NCBI RefSeq assembly: GCF_000346465.2
Contig: NC_034013.1
Coordinates: 18,101,624-18,165,623, forward strand
Length of the DNA stretch: 64,000 nucleotides
Direction of reading: 5' to 3'
DNA from: Prunus persica
Lineage: Eukaryota; Streptophyta; Magnoliopsida; Rosales; Rosaceae
Shown: piece by piece, positions 21,429-34,235 of the stretch
How positions within the stretch are numbered: the first letter of the stretch is position 1
Layout of the letters: each line of letters opens with the position of its first letter
Notes under the pieces: generated by a model
Seen by the model: the letters and a program-made list of their open reading frames with translations, nothing else
Database searches by the model: none
Told to the model about the DNA's origin: nothing
Translations under genes and position numbers: made by a program

Positions 21429-23937
21429 TGTGTGTAACTTTAGCTCTGAATTCTTAATCAATATTCAGACAAAGAAATTCAAAAAATAAAATAATAGTGA
21501 AGTCCAAAACTTCTCACAACAAAAGGAAAGTGAGAGCTGTCAAATACGAAAACAAGGCTGAGTGGACAAAAAAACAAATGGTTTCGATTCAAGGATCCTA
21601 CTGTCTCGTATCAAAACTGACTAGAAATTGACAATTCCATATCTCCAGATCCATACATAAAGGATATGAAAAAATCTGTAACAGATGGCAGGCATGCAGG
21701 ACTTGTTATATCAACTCAAAATAAGATGGCATAGAAAAGCACCTGCCACAAGCAACAACAATATCATCAAACTTTACTTTGTCGGTCCCACTCTGAAGCT
21801 GCTCCTCAATCTCTCGAATTGCTTCAATATACCCCCTGAATATTAAATTTTTTTTTACGCAAATGTGATAATATCAACAAAAAAGAAATGGAAGCCGTCA
21901 TAATCAACTTTGAACAGGAAACTGAAACCTCAAAACCCTCACCCCTCCCTTCTCCCTTCTCATTTTGAAGACCCCAACCATTAGGTTTATACCATATGAC
22001 ACGAGTTATGATGGATTAAACTGAAGAACAGGTACCAGATACCACATTTCCAATACAGATTAGAGCTTTAAAAAGTCAAGAAAACTAGAAAACTTTGGGT
22101 TGGAAAACTGGAAATGCTTCTCATTTCCACTGTGAAGCAAAGAAATTGCATCAAATTCTAGGAACCCAAAATGAATACTTAAAAAATATATGGCAGATAG
22201 AAAGGAGATAGTGGGAAAAATACAGCAGTTAAAGTGTACAGAAACAAATTATTATTAAACGGACAGTTTATGCACATTTCAATAGAAGGCAAACCCAATC
22301 TCACCAGGTTCCTAGGGAGTTTGATCCACCAACAGGAATAACATATGGCCTTCTTCCTTCTTTTAGCAGTCTTTCCTTTAAAAGATTAGTAAGATCCTGA
22401 GACCAAATTGAATATAAGAACCCAAATCACTAGAGATTTAGCAAAGGTAATCTATAAATTCATTAGTATCAGAAATGCATGTTCTCGACCCAAAAAAAAA
22501 AAATGCATGTTGGTAGAACAGTAAGATAGTTGGCTGTATGGTTTTTTTCCCCTATCTGTTGAGACACTGTCCATTTAAACCAAAAATATCACTTGATATG
22601 CAGTTTATAAAAAATGCATCTTACAAGAATTACTTAGCCAGAGATCGGTGTTTCAACTTCAGACTTCAACCAGAGACAGTAACATTGCTAAAAAGACTAA
22701 AGGAGGAACATTCAATAAGCTATAAGAAAATGTGTGTTTAATTATATATTACTTGATAAACATTAAAAAATACATGGTTAATTCAAAGGAAAAGCAAAAC
22801 TAACACACCCCACTGCCGAATTTTGCATACTCTTCTTTTGAAATTAGTTCAACATGAGCTCCAACTAGACGTTCAACAAGGAGATTGCCTGTCAGTCCAG
22901 GATCTTGGTCCACGAGAACCTGCAGTGCATCATGAGGCATTAAGCAAAGAGATGGGGAAAAAAGTGCTAAAACTGAGAGATGGAAATTCACCTTAGAGGT
23001 ACGTAGAATGAGATAACAGTCAAGATTGAGATACTTGGCAGCCACTGCAGTTGCACGACAGTGGTTACTTTGGATGCCCCCTATCGTTATGATACAGTCA
23101 GCACCCTTTGCTACGGCATCCGCCATCAAGAATTCCAATTTTCTTACTTTGTTGCCACTCAGTTGCATTCCCGAAAGATCATCACGCTAGATATTTGCAA
23201 ATATTTCTGTCAGTGTAAACCAGGAAAGTGAAAACACAAAACCAAAGCAACAATTCAACGACTTAAAGCTTATTGAAGGTTTAAAAAAGAGAAACTGCAT
23301 ACGAAATTTTACTACTTTACATTTAAAGGTCTCAACTTTTGATTAAGTGGAAGTTTCAGAATTGATCAGTCTATAAGGGGACTCAACAAGGAACAGACAG
23401 TCCACAATACCAAACATTTGACAAAACCCAAATGGGATTTTTGGGATTTTTCTATATGAAAGCAAATATAAGTGAGGAGAAAGAGAAAACATAAGAGAAA
23501 AATGAGAGGAGAAATACCTTCAACCAGACTTCAGTATTGGTGGGCAAATTAGGAAGATTCCATTTGTGAATTGGAGTTGGAAGCTGACAAGTGATTAGCT
23601 GATCAATACAAACAGAAACCATAATCATGTAGAAAAATTGAAGAAGAGGAAGGTTAGAATTTGATCGTACGTGTCCGAGAGAGAAGATATGAGAAGGGAT
23701 GGGGTTGATATGGGATGCCCAGGAAGGAGGAGTGTAGGCCTTCTTTGTCAGGAAGTCCAACCCCACCGCCCTCATATGGGAACTGTTGGTGTTGGCCTCC
23801 ACTTCCATTGTGCGAGTCTGATGAGACTGAAACAGTCTGAGAATGTCGAGGCGTTTGTGATGGTGTACGTTGTGTTGGGTGATGACGGCGGTGACTTTGT
23901 TAATCGGAGGAATGGGGAAGCTGCGATTGCACAACAT
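20131..23937 (-). CDS. DCD: D-cysteine desulfhydrase (PLP enzyme, ACC deaminase-like fold)
   Basis: Ten exons join in frame to 432 residues: 23937-23671, 23583-23518, 23186-22992, 22919-22809, 22396-22305, 21835-21743, 21182-21125, 21040-20927, 20619-20522, 20335-20131. The protein matches plant D-cysteine desulfhydrase, which degrades D-cysteine to pyruvate, H2S and ammonia in mitochondria. About 45 basic, His/Arg-rich residues precede MEVEANTNSSHMRAVGLDFL, consistent with a transit peptide. The PLP lysine is near residue 124 in SGNKVRKLEFLM. Further motifs are TIGGIQSNHCRAT, PGLTGNLLVERLVG, VIPVGGSNSLGTW, VCDDPDYFYDYVQGLLDG and the C-terminal ILFIHTGGLLGLFDKVEQM. The gene ends at TAG (20133-20131). 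A (GA)n/(TG)n microsatellite lies in the intron upstream of exon 7. The related bacterial family has ACC deaminase activity; which activity dominates here cannot be read from the sequence. Confidence 0.96.
21366..21435. repeat. (GA)n(TG)n compound microsatellite in DCD intron
   Basis: About 60 bases of GA are followed directly by TG repeats. The tract is inside the intron between DCD exons 6 and 7. Confidence 0.93.
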
Positions 23938-25122
23938 CTTTCATTTCATTCGTGCTATCTGCTCTCTTTTTCTGACGGAATTTTTGTCGTCTTTTGAGTT
24001 TTTTTTCTTTTCCTCCTGCGTTCGACCAAAAACATGAGTAAAAGATTCTGTTTTTGTTTTTTTGTCGATCACATGAGTAAAACAGAAGGTAAATTTTCTT
24101 GCCGCCACGTGGTCTGTTAACCACTGAAACATAGCATCAGGTCTTTTCAAAGAGGCCCATTGATACAAAGATAAAGAGCTCACCATGGTATGTGAATTTT
24201 CAAGACTCTTCATCAACTCAAATTTCAATCACCAGTGTTAAAGCATCAGGTCTTTATATATATTTATGACCCAAAAAGGAAGAAGTTTTATATATGTTTT
24301 TTGATAAAATACACAAATGTATGTTTTAAATATATCAGAAAAAAAAGATAAAGTTTGCTGTTTAAGTAGTCATAATTATAGACTCCAAATATGGAGGCTG
24401 GTGGCTGGCCTCCATCTCCAATTTTGTTTGCCAGGCTATGGGCACTAAAAGTCCGGTTTTTTAAGCATATCATTTGGAAAAGTGTGTACTTTCAACGTGT
24501 TAGGCTATGGTGCCCCTAGTATTTTTTATGTTTTATCATTTGGGAAAATAAGTTATTTTAGCTGTTGCTATACACTCTTGTTTTTCTAAACCTCACAGCT
24601 AAATTTGGGGAGCTTTTTCTGCGATCTTTTAAAAAAATTAGATAATTTTTCGGTGATTTTGATTTTTGGGTTCTTGTCAAATTTAGTACTAGATTCCTAA
24701 TCAACGATTCAAGTTAGTCAATTCCATTTTTTGAATTATCTTTGTAGGGAAATTTTCAGGGTGCTCAAGGAGCAAAAAATAACCATGCAGGCTATTTCCC
24801 TTCTTTCTTTTGGTTCCCGGAATTTTGTTGGATAAATTTAGCTGGGTTTTGTTAGTTGGTAATTTAGGTTTCTGTCTAAATTTGATAAGTGGGTTTCTTT
24901 TGACTGGTAGATAGAATTTTAGTCTGAGGATTGTGAGCAAGCCATTGTAGTTTCTATTTTCTCTGGTTTCTTTCTTTTATGTATCTTTGTATTTGTGCTT
25001 TAAATTGCGATCCTTTTGTTTAAACGGGCACTTGTAGCAGTGGTGAATGTGACCTATGTTTGGTTGTCAGCTTGTATGTTATGAACCAATGCCTTCTACT
25101 TGTTTGATGATCAAAGGGAATC
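23938..25122. other. Divergent intergenic region between DCD and the DUF789 gene
   Basis: DCD is read leftwards from 23937 and the DUF789 gene rightwards, so this region should hold both promoters. The short open frames here have no recognisable product. Confidence 0.6.
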
Positions 25123-25822
25123 AACGTCTGTTCTTGTTTGGACCTTCATCTTCAACAGCTTGAGGTACTTTGCCTTCTTCGTTAATGTTCTTATAGAGTA
25201 TGAATATTTGGAAGAGTATGAATTATACTTTCATTTCCGGATTTCCTGATTTGAAATTATTTGTCAATGTTCAAATAAGGTTTGCCCTTTACGTGATTAT
25301 CAACCTTCCTTATATTTGATTCGACTGGATTGATACACTTACTAATGCATTGTTTTTCCTATGGTAGTGTTGTGTTAGTTTTGTGTTAAGAGTATTATTG
25401 TAGACAAATGGAACTCGTAACCAGAACCAAACCCAACCAAAAGAGAACCAGGATGATCGGCAAAATTTATCCTGTATTTCTGTTGATAGTGTGAAGTGTT
25501 TAAATCTTGAATACATTAAAACCTTTTTGTATCAGACCATCATTAACTGTTTTATATTGTGTGCCAATGATATGGACAGGCACTGTAAAAGATGCATTGT
25601 GCCCTTCAAAGAACTAACAGTGATATCCAGAAAAATTCAGACACTCGAAGATATTCCTTATCAAAGAAAGAGCAAAAGAGTTTCAGAACATCTTTAGATG
25701 TAATATATATGTCTATTTTGCAAAATAATTTGATATACTTCACTTTTCTGCTATGAATTGAATTTGATTATCTGACTAGTTTTCTCTGGATTACTACCAT
25801 TTTCAGGATTGTGAAGTGCCTT

Positions 25823-28800
25823 ATGTCACAGGGAGGAACTCTGATCGTAGGTAATAATGTTGTTTCAATTGTCATTGCCTAATTGATTGCTTCTCACAGC
25901 TCTATGGTGAAACTAATCCAATAGATTTAGTTCACGTGTTTTCTGTCTTCTGATTAATTGTTAAGTACGTATGTTTATGCCACTGTTTCTTCGATGGTTT
26001 TGCATATTTCTCAATCATCATATCTCGATTACACTATATAGGCTTGTTGGCTATGAGTAATGCATGTGTACATCTAATAAATAATACATGGGCATATGCA
26101 TATATGCCCATGTATACATGGTCCCTATCTTTTGCTGTAATTACTGAGATTTTGCATTAGCACTTCCTTCCAGATAGGATTTTGTTTAATCTGCATAATG
26201 AGATTTTGCATGCATGATGAGAGTGCTACTGTACTAGTTACCATTAAAGTAGAGTATGGGCCAGTGTTTTGGTATGGCAGGTAGAATCATCTGATCTATT
26301 ATTGTTCATTGACAAGCTGAGTTGATTGATGGGAGCGTCAAGGAAATGACTGTCTATTCATCACTTATTTTAACTTCTCAGGTGTCCTATCCTTTCAGTG
26401 CTTTTCCGCGAACCTGACGGACATTGGAGAACTGTGGCACTGCCGCCGCTATGTCCTGACAATATAAATCACTTGGTATCTGGTACTCTGGTCAATATGG
26501 ATGCTCTGCATCTGGTTTACCCACCACCAATTAATCCATTCAAGGTTAATCGACAAAAGGTGCAGAAATGGCCTCCTCTTGATTTTACTTATTCTGTCAA
26601 GTCATTTACAGGTAGAAGGTTCACTGGTTCAGCTGTGCACCACCAATCTCGAAATAAGACTTTGGCAAATAAAGCTACTAAATGGAATGAACTTTCCAGG
26701 AAATCTTTCCATAATGGCTGCAGTGATTCCTCAAGTACCATCCCAAATGGTTCTAACTCTATTAATTCCTCAACTATGAGTAATAAAAAAATAAACAGCA
26801 TTGCAAAAAGAAGTTCCAGAAAGAAGAGTAGAAAGAAGGGAAAACAGAGCACGAAGGTGTCTAATGAACCGGAAGTGTTGTCTGAGGAATATGCCAATGG
26901 AAGTTCAGCTTCTGAACCCTGTGGTAACAATGATGGGGACGGACAAGTGTCGTCTTCAACTGCAACAGAAATTTCATTGCCAGATAGCGGCCCCAAGAAT
27001 TCTGAAACACCAAACACGTGCACCTCTTCCAGTGATGAGGTTGGTATTCCTTCTATTGGCAATTTTGAAAATCAGCTTCTACTTAAAGACTCTGGATTTC
27101 CCATCTTTGATGAGGTGGACGGTATTCATACACAGGTGAGCTGTTACAGTGATATGTATACCAGAGGTTACTCTGATATGCATGACTCCTTTGTTTTGGA
27201 TTCAATGTCAATTGGTTCAAACAGTGGTGATAGTATTAATGCTGGTCATGATGAAAAACACGCTGAGAAGGAAATTTTCAAGATAGATATTTCTAAACCT
27301 CCAGGTTTGAGTTCCGGGAAGGGACGTTTTTCTTGTCAAAGATTTTTAAATGATGTTGTAGACAATTATGATCACACTGAGGAAGCAAGGCATGGTATTC
27401 AGGGTTGTCGCAGTAATGACATGCAATTGGTTGTGCCTAACAAGAGAAGTAAACAAAACAAAGTAGCACCGCGAACTGCAAATGTCTCTAAATTTGGAAG
27501 TAATGGAAATCTGCATATTCGTATAGGAAAGGAAAACAATCATTCTGTCTGGCAAAAGGTCCAGAGGAATGATTCCAGTGACTGCACTGGTGAGTTGAAA
27601 AAAGCAAGTTCTGTTTACTCACGACTTGATCTCCCTTTGAGAGAGGCTCCCTTGCTTAAAAGAACCTCTAACGTTGCTGATGTAAATGCCTTTTCGAAGA
27701 GTGAGGATAAAAAGCAGCAAAAAGATAAGGTCTCTAAGAAATTAAAAAGAAAAACCGGGCCACCTTTGAAACAAGAATACAATTTTTATTCCAGAAAGGG
27801 TTCGCATGCCAGCATTGCTGGCTTAGATGGTTGTGCGAAGGCCAGGATGGATCAGAATGATATATTGGATATCTCTTCTCAGTTGAAGGATAAGAAATCC
27901 TTAAGTCTTGTTTCGAGATCTTGTTCTCCGCCTAGCTGTCCAAGGGGTGGATATCAGAGCAGCAAAGTAGAATGCATGACGTCTGAATCAGTTCACAACA
28001 TGAAACTTTGTCAAAATGAAATGGATCATTTTGAAAGTGTCTGTGTAGGAAACAAGAATAGCTCAGTGCAAAGAAAATGGGATTCCTTGAGTGAATCAAA
28101 TTTGCTTCAGGTGCAGTCTCCAGTCTACCTTCCTCATTTACTTTGTAACGCAACAAGTCAAGAAGTACAGAAAGAAGTTTCTCTTGCAGAAAGCAGCAGG
28201 CAAAACTCTAGTAGTTCTGGATCTCTTAAACACAAGTGGATGCCGATTGGGTCGAAGAATCCTGGGTTGACAAGCTCTACTAGATCTGGCAGTTCATCTC
28301 TTGAACATTCTGATGAGGCTGCTTCTAAGAGATGGGCTCTTAAAGACCCTGCTAAAGGGAATGTGGTGTCCAATACTCAAAATCTAGTTTCTAAAGTTGC
28401 AGTAGGGTGCACAGGTCAGAATTCTGAAGACGTAACCTGTTCTTCTGATGCAATTGATGGAAGGCTTTCAAAATCAAGCACAATTGAAGATCTGGCCAAT
28501 AACAAGCATGATGTAGCGAACTGCATCAATGATTCTGCAGTATCCAAAGATCTCAATGTATTTGAAGCAGAGTCAAACAGAATACTAGAAGCAGTGAATA
28601 ACGCTTGTAGGGCACAATTGGCATCCGAAGCTGTTCAAATGGCCACTGGCCGTCCAATTGCTGAATTTGAACGACTTCTTTATTATTCCTCCCCTGTTAT
28701 CCATCAATCGCCCAATTCTATAAGTTGTCATACTTGCTGCTCAAGGAACCAGGTGGATCAGGTTGGTGGTGTGTCGTTGTGCAGACATGAGACACCTCAC

Positions 28801-30078
28801 ACCACTTTAGGATGCCTATGGCAGTGGTATGAGAAATATGGTAGTTATGGGCTGGAAATAAGGGCAGAGGAATTTGGAAATTCAAAGAGGTTGGGTGCTG
28901 ATCATTTTGCATTTCGTGCTTATTTTGTCCCCTATTTGTCAGGAATTCAGCTTTTCAGGAATGGTAGAAGTACTGATTCTGTAGATATTAACAATAGGCT
29001 TCATAGTTCTCAGGAGTTAAGCACATGCAGGATCAGTAAGACACCCAAAAAATCCTCTAGCATTGGTAGTCTTCCAATATTTTCGGTACTTTTTCCTCAC
29101 CCTGATCACAAGGAACATGCAGTAACCCCACCACTTGTAAATCAATTGTGTATTTCAGAACAATCTTCAGCTTCTGCCAAAGATGTATCTGCTCAATTAG
29201 CTGACACAACAGGGTCCAGTGATTTAGAGCTACTATTTGAATATTTTGAATCAGAACAACCTCAGGAGAGACGACCTTTATATGACAAGTAAGTATCCTT
29301 TTATGCTTTTTACTTTATGTATTTTCAGATGATCTTATCCTGTTTCCCTCCCTTTCAGGATAAAGGAGCTTGTTAGAGGTGATGGACTGTCACATTCCAA
29401 AGTATATGGAGATCCAACTAAACTGGACTCTATAAATCTAAATGATCTGCATCCCAGATCCTGGTTAGTAATCAAACTGGCTTCAGACTCTTTAAAAAAG
29501 TGAATTAATGTGTTTTGCAGACATTAATACAATTGACACTGAGTGGATTCTAAATAGTAGGTAACTTTCAAGTGTCATCTGGTTTTCAGGTACTCAGTGG
29601 CATGGTATCCTATTTACAGGATACCTGATGGCAACTTCCGTGCGGCATTTCTAACTTACCATTCACTTGGTCATTTGGTCCATAGACATGCCAAATTCGA
29701 GTCTCGTAATGTGGACTCTTGTATAGTATCTCCAGTTGTAGGTCTTCGAAGTTACAATGCTCAGGTAGTCATGACTAACAGTGCATAGCATAGCTTTGGC
29801 ATGCAGTTAATGCATGGTGTAAGATCTGTGTAGCTTATTAATCAATATATACTGTGTCACTTGAACAGGATGAATGCTGGTTCCAGTTAAGGCCCTCTAC
29901 ACTAAGGCAGACAACAGTAACACCGGGCTTAAACCCTTGTGGAGTACTAGAAGAGCGTTTGAGGACACTTGAGGAGACAGCATCTCTTATGGCAAGAGCT
30001 GTTGTGAACAAAGGAAGTATGACATCTGTAAACAGGCATCCGGACTATGAATTCTTCCTCTCCAGGCGACGCTGGTGA
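25823..30078 (+). CDS. Large DUF789-domain protein, function unknown
   Basis: Exons 25823-25850 (coding part of an exon starting at 25807), 26399-29288, 29359-29463, 29590-29764 and 29869-30078 join in frame to 1135 residues. A probable leader exon ends at a donor after 25164. In the spliced frame it carries a stop and no ATG, so the ATG at 25823 (MSQGGTLIVVLFREPDGHW) is the best start. The N-terminus FREPDGHWR and the end of the protein (ECWFQLRP, NRHPDYEFFLSRRRW) are typical of plant DUF789 proteins. The DUF789 region spans roughly residues 730-1135, including ILEAVNNACRAQLASEAVQM, TLGCLWQWYEKYGSYGLEIR, SDLELLFEYFESEQPQERRP and SWYSVAWYPIYRIPDG. The middle is long, Ser/Asn/Lys-rich and probably disordered, with a basic stretch (KRSSRKKSRKKGKQSTK) that could be a nuclear signal. 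No biochemical role is established for this family as far as I know. Confidence 0.92.
26085..26114. repeat. Perfect inverted repeat, 13-bp arms with 4-bp loop
   Basis: TACATGGGCATAT at 26085-26097 is followed by a 4-base loop and by its exact reverse complement at 26102-26114. It lies in the first coding-side intron of the DUF789 gene. It could form a cruciform or RNA hairpin. Confidence 0.9.
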
Positions 30079-30838
30079 CTGCTCAGAATCTTAATTAAAT
30101 CATTTTAACAACTCATCGAGTAGTTTTTAATTCCACATTAAGCTTTGCTACACTCAGATAGCATCCAACCTCGGATGAGAGAGAGGAGTGACCAACTTCC
30201 CCGCTTCCACCCCCTTTTTCTTTGCATCTTTACCTATGCATGGAAGTGGTTCCATATGTATAGAGCTTCTCAGTTTCTTTTTGTTTTGTTTGGTTACACA
30301 AATGTATATATAATGCGTTTCCTTGTATTTGTTTTGAAAATTGGAATATATAATATATGTAGACCGAGCTGTTGGAAGGCTAAAATCAAGCCAAAGTTGA
30401 TTCAATTAAATTTTAAGAATAGCTTTCATTTTACTGCGGAGTACTTGTTTCTTTTAATCCAAGTGATATAGAGTTTTAATAGGACCATCAGCAGATTTGA
30501 TGGAAGGATTGTTGAACCTTTTAACTAATGAAGGACCCATGAGGAAGTTAACCAGCTTGCTAGCTAGCTACAACTGCATCTTTTGATTCAAGTCAAGTAA
30601 GAGGCATCGAGATAGAACGCACATAACAGTACTATATCAATATCAATTAATACTCAAAAAAGGCCACTGAAGGGCTAGGATTACAAGATTGCATAAGCAA
30701 ACTATCTTATTTAATTAATAACGTTCGCTAGATTTAGATTATAATTTGTGTGGAGCTTAGAGAAAATTCATATTGGCCACCTTAAATCCACGCATATTAG
30801 TGCCCTTCCTTGGCCTTCTGTTATGAATAATCTGATCA

Positions 30839-31759
30839 TTAATTGTTGTTGTACCAGAACTGTTTCTGAAGATACTCAACCTCCTTGTCGTCGATCTGGA
30901 ATGCCTTGGCTAGAACATCAGGGTTGATAGGAGGGTTTGACCCGAACACTGCATTGGCTATGGTGATAACTCCTGGGTTCTGGCTGCTCAGACCTGCAAC
31001 GGCTAAAGCGTTGACGTGTCCCACGTTGAGCTGGAAGTGAATGAGACCAACTGGGAACACAAACACATCTCCCTTGTTCAACACCTTGGTGAACAGCCGA
31101 TTGTTGTCGCCATTGGATGTGACGAAGCCAACATAGAGTGTGCCTTCCAAGACTATGAGAAATTCTGTGCCGCGTGGGTGGGTGTGAGGAGGGTTGAGGC
31201 CGTTTGGTGCAAAGTCAATGCGAGCCAAGGATATGCCAAGAGTGTTAAGTCCAGCTATTTGCTCCACATTCGCCGGTGTCACGAATGAACCAACTGGATT
31301 TGATGTGTTTCCAGGAATTCTGAGCCCGGAGAAGAAAAAATCATTTGCTGTCACAAACTTCGGGTCCTTGCAGAATTTCCCATTCACAAACACTGTTTGT
31401 ATAAACAAAATTAAACAAAACACCAACAAACAAAAGTTAACCAATCTTTAAATTTCACTAAAACCCTATATATGCATATATACTATTGAGGGATTGTACA
31501 TATGTGGATGATGAGCCATGCAAAAACATATAATTAACAGAAAAACAATATATGTTACTACTAATTAATTTATACGAATTACAATATGAAAATAATGTAG
31601 TGCATGCATATGCATATGCATGTACATACCAGCAGATTCGGTGTTATTAATTGCTACGCAGAAGTCCTGCAGAGGACTGGGGTCTGAGGCAGATACAAGG
31701 AAGGTGGCCAATGCCAATGTGGCAACAATAGATAGTTGGAAATGAACACCTTTCATCAT
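30839..31759 (-). CDS. Germin-like protein (secreted cupin), subfamily 1 type
   Basis: Two exons (31759-31630 and 31392-30839) join in phase 1 to 227 residues, the normal length for germin-like proteins. There is a clear signal peptide: MMKGVHF followed by [17 protein letters not shown]. The mature protein starts near [12 protein letters not shown], the usual GLP opening with its conserved Cys. Germin box 1 is [20 protein letters not shown] with the His-X-His and Glu metal ligands. Box 2 is [19 protein letters not shown] with the last His. These bind manganese in the cupin barrel. The protein is secreted to the wall. Known activities in the family include oxalate oxidase and superoxide dismutase, but for most GLPs of this subfamily the activity is untested. 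GLP genes often occur in tandem arrays, whereas only one copy is present here. Confidence 0.96.
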
Positions 31760-31875
31760 CGTTCGTACTCGTACTTAACTAGGTTGCCCCTCTCCTCTAT
31801 ATCTCTCTTTCAATCTTAGAATATATGTTTTGTGTAGAAGAAGAGTTGCTTTGAAAATCCTGCATGGGACACTTG

Positions 31876-31885
31876 CTATTTATAG
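31876..31885 (-). promoter_or_regulatory. TATA box of the germin-like gene
   Basis: CTATAAATAG on the minus strand is a perfect plant TATA element 117 bases upstream of the start codon, leaving a leader of roughly 85-90 bases. Confidence 0.75.
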
Positions 31886-33559
31886 ATTACAGAAACTCAT
31901 GAACTGGTCTTGGATTTTCCCTGTGGATCGAAGCAGGTATAGACTTTATATTATATTTTGAAGCAGGTAAAGACTTGGTTCATTACCATGCATACGTGTA
32001 TATATGTAATATGGATGAGTCTCTCTCTCTTTAGATTTTTCATAGAAAATTAATTATTAATGTAGTAATTTGTTTGCACTTTTGCATGCATATAAGATCA
32101 AGGAAATCAATTGTATTGAAACTTTTTATTCGTAGGTGTACTTTTCAGTAACTAAATCGATCTCAATTAATTAAAGGTACGTGGCTGGAAAAGAAAAACT
32201 AATTATCAATTAAGGCCGATCAACCATTGACGGTGACCAAGCAAATTTTGTGCTATTTGAATTATTTAGCAGTTGAAATTAGAAGCTACCTGTGATTGAA
32301 TTTTCAGGAGCCTAATTTGACTCAGTCCCACTTTGTTAGTTTCAATATCTTGCTTGAAAAGAAATAAAAGTGTAGAATATATATATATACACATAAATTC
32401 TCCTATGCAAATGTCCAAACGATATCACCTTCTGGATGCAATGTATTTTCTATACTTTCAATATTAACGGGCGAACATCCAAATGAGAAAATAATTATAT
32501 ATATAATCAGAAAGTTGAAGAGGAAGAAGGAGGTGTACCAAAAAGAAAGAGAGTTGTTAAAGGAGGCTAATGAGATAGCGATTATTAAAATATCTCATTG
32601 AAGTATTCCAAGAGAAGAGATTATATATCTCATCATTCTCTTATTAACATTAATGTTGACAATCTGCGTCGGTAAGTAGAAAGTATAAACAGCCCGCAAA
32701 AATCTCCTGTTCCACCTGCACCATAGAATATTAGAAAGTAGGGGCCAAGACTTTTCTTTTTCTTTCTTCTTCTTCATTTTTTCCTAATTAACATTTAATC
32801 TTGTAATTAAGTCAGAGGTAGTCTGGTGGTGGGGTGGTAATTAATAATAATATGGATCAAGGACAGAAGAAAGGCTAGTGATGTTTGATAAATTGGGTTA
32901 AAGGAACAAACTTTGGCCCAAATCAAGATGGGTTTAATAAGTGTCCAATGCAGCCCACCAAGTGTCTCTGCTGGACACCCACCCACCAACGATATGCTTA
33001 AATTTGGATTCCATTTAAGCATTGATTAGTAGTAATGATTTCCATTTTCAGTTTCAAGTTTCAATGTACTGAGTCATAATTTGCGAATCAAGTGTTAATC
33101 TTTGAAACAATTCATACCATTAATTTACCATAGGCTTAACTTAAGTTAAAAAATAATTAAGTGTTTGAGTTGGAATTTGATTTCATAGTTTGGCAATTGG
33201 CAATTGGCAAGCTTGCTCTGTTTTAGTGCCTTCCGATTCGCTCAGCGTATTCTTCAAAGAATCAAAGCCATTAGCTAGCCATGGAGTTTGAGGTCAGTCA
33301 GCTCCTACCTAGGTCAAAAACCTACAAGAGACACAGACCACAGAGCAAAACAAAGAAAAGTAAACAAGGAGGAAGGAGGGATAGCATACTATTAATAGAG
33401 TAATTACTTGCATACGTTTGATTTGAAAGGTTTGTTTGTCTTCTTATCTGGTACCACCTCCCCAAGCAAAGCCTACGTTGCCTTTCCAATTTTTTTATTT
33501 TCATCGAAGCTTCCTTTATTTTACCAGTCTAGTAACTTATTCTTCCATTCCATCCACAA
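31886..33559. other. Divergent spacer between the germin-like gene and the CNGC gene
   Basis: No gene is seen. On the plus strand AAAATATCT (the evening element sequence) occurs at 32587-32595, about 0.83 kb upstream of the germin-like start. A TATA microsatellite lies near 32380-32390. Confidence 0.55.
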
Positions 33560-33567
<8 letters not shown>

Positions 33568-33595
<28 letters not shown>

Positions 33596-33772
33596 ACCTT
33601 CTTAATCCTTGTGCTCAGTCAACGCTTTTAGTCTTCGCCGACCTCTCTCTTCTCTCGCTCCCCCGTGATGAGAAAGAAAGAATGTGTCTTTTTAAGTTTG
33701 TTAATTCGTACGTAAGATCCTCCAGTTTCAGGTTCAACCACTTATTAAACTTTGCTTCTCCTTGGGGTTCAG
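33568..33772 (+). other. Probable 5' leader exon of the CNGC gene
   Basis: A CT tract at 33568-33596 and pyrimidine-rich DNA lead to a good GT donor after 33772 (TTCAG|GTAATT). The matching acceptor is at 34218-34219 (TTTTTTAG), 16 bases before the CNGC start codon. The 5' end is not defined. Confidence 0.5.
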
Positions 33773-34235
33773 GTAATTTAACGGCTACCTCTCTCTCTTT
33801 TCTTTTCTTCCCATTACATTCAGCTCCAATAATGCATGCTGCTTTTTTTTATTTTTTTATTTTTTCTTTTGTTTCTAGTTATAGTCAGCATGAATGATCC
33901 TTTTAAACATGTGTATGTTTTCGCTTAAATTTTTCTTTTATATATGCGTGCCTGAGACTGTGCCTAGCTCAAACTCAAAGTTTGCAGTACTGCAAATTTA
34001 TGCCTTGAAACTAGCAGCAAAAAGGAAAAATAGTAATTTAATTTGCAAGTGATATAGTGTTATGTTCTTCGCCACACATTTAAGCTTTGTTCCCTGCTGC
34101 AAGCGTTGTTTTTTTTCTTTTCTTGGAGCTGATTTAATGAAGTTTCAACCTTTTGAACTAAAATTAAACTAGCATCAATGCTCGTGTATTGCAATTCATA
34201 TTATCTTCGCCTTTTTTAGGTCCAATCTGTGAGAA

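Noticed and set aside
33436..33897. 153-codon open frame upstream of the CNGC gene
   Set aside because: It is low complexity, spans a CT tract and a likely leader-exon donor, and shows no conserved domain.
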